Assembly: GCA_012034805.1 (NCBI GenBank)
Contig: JAAUOP010000026.1
Span: forward strand, 1 to 44,279
DNA length: 44,279 bases
Direction of reading: 5' to 3'
DNA from: Synechococcales cyanobacterium CRU_2_2
GTDB taxonomy: Bacteria; Cyanobacteriota; Cyanobacteriia; PCC-9006; JAAUQQ01
How positions within the stretch are numbered: position 1 is the stretch's first letter; every line of letters begins with the position of its first letter. A model generated the notes under the pieces. The model did no database searches and was not told the origin of the DNA. It saw only the letters and a list, made by a program, of their open reading frames with translations. Position numbers and translations under genes: made by a program. This document shows, one piece after another, positions 40,212-44,279 of the stretch.

Positions 40212-42836
40212 CTAGGCCACCACAAAATTCACCAGCTTGCCTGGCACCACAATCACCTTCTTCACCGTCTTGCCCTCCATAAACTTCTGCGCCACATCTG
40301 ACTCCCGTGCTAACTGCTCCAGGGTTGCCTTATCGGAACTCGCAGGCACCTGAATGGTTCCGCGAGTTTTGCCCATGACTTGGACGACCAAGGTAATCTC
40401 GTCTACAACGAATGCCTGGGGGTTAGACTTTGGCCAAGCCTCTCGGTGAATGGAAGATTCATAGCCTAAGCTGTGCCAAAGATCTTCTGCGAGGTGAGGC
40501 GAGAACGGAGCCAAAAGCCTCAGCAGCGTCTCTACCCCTTCGTTGTAGATCGCACTGTCAAGAATATCCTTGGCATCACCCAGGGCGTTGTTCAGCTTCA
40601 TCAGCTCCGACACTGCCGTATTGAACTGGTAGTCACCCTCCAGATCCTCGGTAATTGCCTGAATCGCCGTGTGGATGGCGCGACGCAGTGCCTTTTCGGG
40701 TTTGGTCAGATCCCCCTGTAGGGACGAATCGCCGTTCGTCCGGCCACCATTTTCAGCATGGGCCGTCGCCGTGCGCCAAACGCGGTTCAAAAACCGGAAC
40801 TGCCCTTCCACATCGGCATCATCCCACTCCAGATCCTTCTCCGGCGGAGCCTTGAACAGAATGAACATGCGCGCCGTGTCTGCCCCATACTTGTCCACCA
40901 CATCACTGGGAGCAACGCCGTTGAACTTGGATTTAGACATTTTCTCGTAGGTGGTCACCAAGGCGTCACCGGTTTTGGGATCCACGGGGTGGTTGGGATC
41001 TGCCAGGTCCTCGGCTGCGAAGTACTTGCCTGTGATTGGGTTCTTGTAGGCCATGGCTTGAACCATGCCTTGGGTGAGGAGCTTTTTGAACGGTTCATCG
41101 AAGTTGAGCAGACCGCGATCGCGCAAAACCTTCGTAAAGAAGCGCGAATACAACAAATGCAAAATTGCGTGCTCAATCCCCCCCACATACTGGTCTACCG
41201 GCAACCAGTCATTCACCTTCTCCGGCGCAAAAACCTGCTCGTCATTGCCCGCATCGGGATAGCGCAGGAAGTACCAAGACGAATCCAAAAACGTATCCAT
41301 CGTGTCCGTCTCACGCCTGGCAGGCTTGCCGCAATTCGGACAGGGCACACTGATCCAGTCCTCCATTTTTGACAGCGGTGACGCCCCCTTGCCCGTGAAT
41401 TCTACATTCTGGGGCAGTTCCACTGGCAAATCCTCATCGGGCACGGCCACCGCACCGCAGTCCTCACAGTGGATAATCGGAATCGGCGCGCCCCAGTAGC
41501 GCTGGCGGGAGACGAGCCAGTCGCGGAGGCGGTAGTTGGTGGTGCCATGGCCAATTTGCTTGGCTTCGAGGTGGGCGATCGCCACCCCCACAGACTGACC
41601 TTTCCCCTTCCCCGCCATCACCCCATCCAATGGCCCCGAGTTCACCATCACCCCGGTCCCCGTATAGGCCTCTGTCATCGTTGCTCCGTCTAGAGCCTCA
41701 CCCTCCAACTGAACCACCGCTTTGATCGGCAGCCCAAACTTGCGCGCAAACTCAAAGTCCCGCTGGTCGTGGGCCGGAACTGCCATAATCGCACCCGTGC
41801 CATAATCCATCATCACGTAGTCAGCAGTCCAGATGGGAATTTTGGCACCGTTGACCGGGTTGATGGCATGGCTGCCAGTCCAGACGCCGGTTTTCTCGCG
41901 GCCCTCTGCCGTGCGATCGATCGTGCTTAAGGTGGCAGCGGTGGCTTGGTAGGCGGCGATCGCCCCTTGCTGCCCCGCCGTTGTCAGTCTCGCGATCAGC
42001 GGATGTTCTGGCGAAATCACCATAAACGTTGCCCCCCAGAGGGTATCCGGACGGGTCGTATACACCACCAGTTCGTCGCCCACCTCGGTCTTAAAAGTTA
42101 CTTGGGCTCCAGTTGACTTACCGATCCAATTGGCCTGCATCGTTTTGACGCGATCGGGCCAGCCGTCAAGCTGAGCTAGGTCGTTGAGCAACTGCTCGGC
42201 GTAGTCAGTAATTTTGAAAAACCACTGGCGCAGCAACTTGCGTTCGACCTTGGCTCCAGAACGCCAAGAGCGACCCTCGCTGTCCACCTGCTCGTTGGCT
42301 AATACAGTCTGGTCAATCGGATCCCAATTCACAGCCGCTTCCTTTTGGTAAGCCAAGCCCGCCTCAAAGAACTGTAGGAAAATCCACTGAGTCCAGCGGT
42401 AGTAATTCGGCAAGCAGGTAGCCACCTCCCGACCCCAGTCGTAGGAGAGGCCCAGGGCTCGCAACTGATCCCGCATTTGGTCAATATTTTTCAGTGTCCA
42501 ATCCGCCGGGGGGACGCCTCGTTGAATGGCGGCGTTCTCTGCCGGCAAACCAAAGGCATCCCAGCCCATGGGGTGCAGCACCCGGAAGCCCTGCATCCGC
42601 CGCACCCGCGCGATCACGTCGGTAATCGTGTAGTTGCGCACATGGCCCATGTGCAGGTTACCAGAGGGGTACGGGAACATGGAAAGTGCATAGTATTTGG
42701 GCTGACCTGCGTCTTCAGAGGTCTGATCTAGCTCCTGGTCGGCCCATGCGGCTTGCCACTTTTTCTCGATGTCGGCTGGGTTGTAACGAGACTCCACGTA
42801 CCTTGCTCCCGCTGGATAATGGCTGCGATCGATCAT
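40212..42836 (-). CDS. leuS: Leucyl-tRNA synthetase
   Basis: LeuS charges tRNA-Leu in the cytoplasm. The 874-residue protein has the class I signatures HMGH (in [15 protein letters not shown]) and KMSKS (in [11 protein letters not shown]), the CP1 editing domain with [14 protein letters not shown], the leucine-specific segment and the C-terminal domain ending [11 protein letters not shown]. Length fits bacterial LeuS. A dispersed palindromic element lies inside the gene at 40718-40741, where it encodes [10 protein letters not shown] in a variable part of the anticodon-binding region, keeping the frame. Confidence 0.97.
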   Translation of the reverse strand: MIDRSHYPAGARYVESRYNPADIEKKWQAAWADQELDQTSEDAGQPKYYALSMFPYPSGNLHMGHVRNYTITDVIARVRRMQGFRVLHPMGWDAFGLPAENAAIQRGVPPADWTLKNIDQMRDQLRALGLSYDWGREVATCLPNYYRWTQWIFLQFFEAGLAYQKEAAVNWDPIDQTVLANEQVDSEGRSWRSGAKVERKLLRQWFFKITDYAEQLLNDLAQLDGWPDRVKTMQANWIGKSTGAQVTFKTEVGDELVVYTTRPDTLWGATFMVISPEHPLIARLTTAGQQGAIAAYQATAATLSTIDRTAEGREKTGVWTGSHAINPVNGAKIPIWTADYVMMDYGTGAIMAVPAHDQRDFEFARKFGLPIKAVVQLEGEALDGATMTEAYTGTGVMVNSGPLDGVMAGKGKGQSVGVAIAHLEAKQIGHGTTNYRLRDWLVSRQRYWGAPIPIIHCEDCGAVAVPDEDLPVELPQNVEFTGKGASPLSKMEDWISVPCPNCGKPARRETDTMDTFLDSSWYFLRYPDAGNDEQVFAPEKVNDWLPVDQYVGGIEHAILHLLYSRFFTKVLRDRGLLNFDEPFKKLLTQGMVQAMAYKNPITGKYFAAEDLADPNHPVDPKTGDALVTTYEKMSKSKFNGVAPSDVVDKYGADTARMFILFKAPPEKDLEWDDADVEGQFRFLNRVWRTATAHAENGGRTNGDSSLQGDLTKPEKALRRAIHTAIQAITEDLEGDYQFNTAVSELMKLNNALGDAKDILDSAIYNEGVETLLRLLAPFSPHLAEDLWHSLGYESSIHREAWPKSNPQAFVVDEITLVVQVMGKTRGTIQVPASSDKATLEQLARESDVAQKFMEGKTVKKVIVVPGKLVNFVVA
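40718..40741 (+). repeat. Dispersed palindromic element, copy 2, inside leuS
   Basis: It reads GTAGGGACGAAT, CGCC, GTTCGTCC. GGACGAAT pairs with GTTCGTCC with one wobble. The same element occurs at 10037-10062 and 43953-43978. Confidence 0.75.
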
Positions 42837-42934
42837 TTGCGACCGATCATTTGCGATAAACGATTGTAGGCCGGTGCAGCGGCGATCGCCCAGGAATCTT
42901 CCATTGAACGCGTCTCGGAACTATACAATAAAGA

Positions 42935-42949
42935 TGAGAACCATTATCA
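42935..42949 (+). promoter_or_regulatory. Fur/Zur-like operator before the CobW-family gene
   Basis: TGAGAAC-C-ATTATCA agrees with the 7-1-7 Fur-family consensus TGATAAT-N-ATTATCA at 12 of 14 positions. A possible -10 box TACAAT lies at 42924-42929, so a bound repressor would cover the transcription start region. Given the downstream CobW/COG0523 gene, Zur is an attractive regulator; Fur cannot be excluded. Confidence 0.6.
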
Positions 42950-43018
42950 TTCTAGGGGCATCAAGACCTAGGCAATACAGACCCAGACGAACCCACCGAG
43001 GAGTCCATTGAAACAGTC

Positions 43019-43903
43019 ATGGCAAAATTGATTGCGATCGCAGGTGCACCCGGTAGCGGCAAAACCAGTTGGATTGCTCAGGCGATCGAGTCTAGCGAGG
43101 AATTTTCCCAGAAGCCAGCGCTCTACTGGCCCATGGGAGGGGCTGGTGTACCCCTGGACGCACTTTTTCTGGCGTCTCAGTGTGGTGAGCGCCTAGAAAT
43201 CATCTCCGAGGCGGAGCCAGCCCTGGTCACAGCAGCTTTGGAGCAAGGGCGATCGGTCTACGTCGAAGTGGACAACAGCGTAGACTTGACTCAGCTCCAG
43301 TTCCCTGCTGGAATGCCGCTAGAACGCATCGGCCTCCAGCTCCAGGGGTGGCGGAGTCAAGTCTTAGAGGATTGGAGCGATCGCCTCGTGCCCTCCCCCA
43401 TGATTTCCCCCTCGCTTGCGACCTCTTCGCTTGCAACTCCCTCGCCTACCACTCTCCCGTCACCCCCTTCACCAACCCCCTTCGCCCAGGCCCAGCAAAT
43501 TTGTGCTGTGACATTGACCGGACAGGTCTTTGACCCACCTAGCCTGGATGTGTTTTGGCAGGAACTGGTCGGTGGGGCCTATGGTTCTGTGCAGCGGGCC
43601 AAGGGCATTTTTTGCTTGGCGGATGGATCAATATTTTATTTCAGCTTCGTGACCGGTTTGGAAAGTACCTATACCAGGCTTCAAGTCGAACCCTGTTTCG
43701 TTGGTCGGCCCCAGTATCCCAGCGGTTTAGAAAGCGTCGGCCACGAACTCAACGGCGATGCTATTTTAGCAACGTTGCAAGCGTGTTTATTGTCAGATGA
43801 ATTGTTACAACAACACCAGGAACAGATGAAAGCGATCGCCCAAGACGACCAAGACGACTCAGACCCAGAACCGGCAACCGCAAAAACGGCCCTGGCATCC
43901 TAG
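43019..43903 (+). CDS. Reduced CobW/COG0523-like protein
   Basis: The 294-residue protein starts MAKLIAIAGAPGSGKTSWI with a Walker A motif GAPGSGKT (residues 9-16). The C-terminal part (about 160-265, AQQICAVTLTGQVFDPPSLDVFWQEL...AKGIFCLADGSIFYFSFV) resembles the CobW C-terminal domain. Between them, the usual GTPase elements are weak: I see no CXCC metal-binding motif and no clear NKxD guanine motif. A Pro/Ser/Thr linker separates the halves, and the C-terminus is acidic (DDQDDSDPE) rather than His-rich. COG0523 proteins act as metallochaperones or metal-dependent GTPases, often induced by zinc shortage; the Fur/Zur-like box upstream supports a metal role here. Confidence 0.72.
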   Translation: MAKLIAIAGAPGSGKTSWIAQAIESSEEFSQKPALYWPMGGAGVPLDALFLASQCGERLEIISEAEPALVTAALEQGRSVYVEVDNSVDLTQLQFPAGMPLERIGLQLQGWRSQVLEDWSDRLVPSPMISPSLATSSLATPSPTTLPSPPSPTPFAQAQQICAVTLTGQVFDPPSLDVFWQELVGGAYGSVQRAKGIFCLADGSIFYFSFVTGLESTYTRLQVEPCFVGRPQYPSGLESVGHELNGDAILATLQACLLSDELLQQHQEQMKAIAQDDQDDSDPEPATAKTALAS

Positions 43904-43904
43904 C

Positions 43905-43923
43905 CTTGCTGAATTCCAGCAAG
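43905..43923. other. Perfect hairpin just after the CobW-like gene
   Basis: CTTGCTG (43905-43911), loop AATTC, CAGCAAG (43917-43923). It lies within two bases of the stop codon. No T run follows, so its role as a terminator is uncertain. Confidence 0.35.
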
Positions 43924-43952
43924 AATCCGGTGATCTTAAGGCTTCGCAAAAG

Positions 43953-43978
43953 CTGGATGAACAGCGGTTTGTCCCTAC
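43953..43978 (-). repeat. Dispersed palindromic element, copy 3 (inverted)
   Basis: Read on the minus strand it is GTAGGGACAAAC, CGCT, GTTCATCCAG. GGACAAAC pairs with GTTCATCC through two G-T wobbles. It lies between the CobW-like gene and the phosphoesterase gene. Confidence 0.75.
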
Positions 43979-44016
43979 GCTAAACATCTCTTGAATCAGC
44001 AATATCGGCATCCGAG

Positions 44017-44279
44017 ATGTATTCCCCTCCCTATCCTCGATGCTCCAACACCCGTTCCAACCCCCCGCTACACCCACTGAAACTCGCCATCATCTCCTGC
44101 ATCCACGGCAACTACGAAGCCCTCAACACCGTCCTGTCCGACATTGATGACCACAACGCCGATCAAATCTTCTGCCTCGGCGACCTGGTCGGCTACGGCC
44201 CACACCCCAACGCCGTTGTCGAGTTGATTCGTTCCCTCGACATTCCCACCGTCCAGGGCTGCTGGGACGAAGATACTTG
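44017..44279 (+). CDS. Metallophosphoesterase-like protein with altered metal motifs, 3' end outside the window
   Basis: The frame opens at ATG 44017 and stays open to the window end (87 complete codons); an internal start nearer KLAIISCIHGNYEAL is possible, because the first twenty or so residues are Pro-rich and unlike the family. The calcineurin-like phosphoesterase layout is clear: CIHGNYEAL, CLGDLVGYGPHPN, then QGCWDED. The first metal motif D-x-H reads C-I-H here, and the third motif GNHD/E reads GCWD. I recall a subfamily in cyanobacteria and Firmicutes with ISCIHGNYEAL, so this looks inherited rather than damaged. Its substrate is unknown. Confidence 0.82.
   Translation, partial: MYSPPYPRCSNTRSNPPLHPLKLAIISCIHGNYEALNTVLSDIDDHNADQIFCLGDLVGYGPHPNAVVELIRSLDIPTVQGCWDEDT

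Overview
The window is cyanobacterial chromosome. It is dense in the HIP1 palindrome GCGATCGC and carries cyanobacterial marker genes: a CpcS/CpeS-type phycobiliprotein lyase, cytochrome c6 (petJ), Fut-type iron ABC transporter genes, a Pix-type phototaxis operon, and several small families found mainly in cyanobacteria (DUF3122, DUF3352, DUF3082, DUF1400-type hydrolase). I cannot name the species.

Layout. 0.1-1.8 kb (minus): phycobiliprotein lyase and Era GTPase. 1.8-2.8 kb: about 1 kb without a convincing gene, but with clustered hairpins. 2.8-5.6 kb: three uncharacterised proteins and tadA. 5.8-8.3 kb (plus): petJ, a Met/His-rich lipoprotein and a UreH/TauE-like plus ferric-reductase-like membrane protein, possibly a metal or redox module. 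8.2-9.8 kb (minus): SGNH hydrolase with VCBS/FG-GAP repeats. 10.2-14.2 kb: fmt, two PlsC-type acyltransferases, mutM, tRNA-Val(GAC). 14.4-18.4 kb: DUF1400-type alpha/beta hydrolase, an SGNH-like exported protein, DUF3122. 18.7-22.5 kb: divergent futB and futC, then gloB. 22.6-38.1 kb (plus): glycosyltransferase, MsbA/HepA-type ABC exporter, then a Pix-type cluster (PatA-type regulator, CheY-like, CheW, soluble four-GAF MCP, hybrid CheA, a second CheW-like protein) and a DUF3352 protein. 38.1-42.8 kb (minus): SpoIID-like protein, DUF3082, leuS. 43.0 kb to the end: a reduced CobW/COG0523 protein behind a Fur/Zur-like operator, and the start of a metallophosphoesterase with altered metal motifs.

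Three patterns cut across the genes. First, four reading frames (era, the UreH-like gene, mutM, the 3' end of the ABC exporter) are each broken by one apparently missing G, in a G run or beside a HIP1 site. This looks more like consensus error than decay. Second, short tandem duplications are everywhere: period 11, 13, 14 or 17 bp outside or at the ends of genes (14 bp at six loci), and 12, 15 or 18 bp inside genes. One set duplicates the start of the lyase gene and makes a chain of tiny ORFs. Third, a small palindromic element with wobble-preserved stems occurs three times, once inside leuS.
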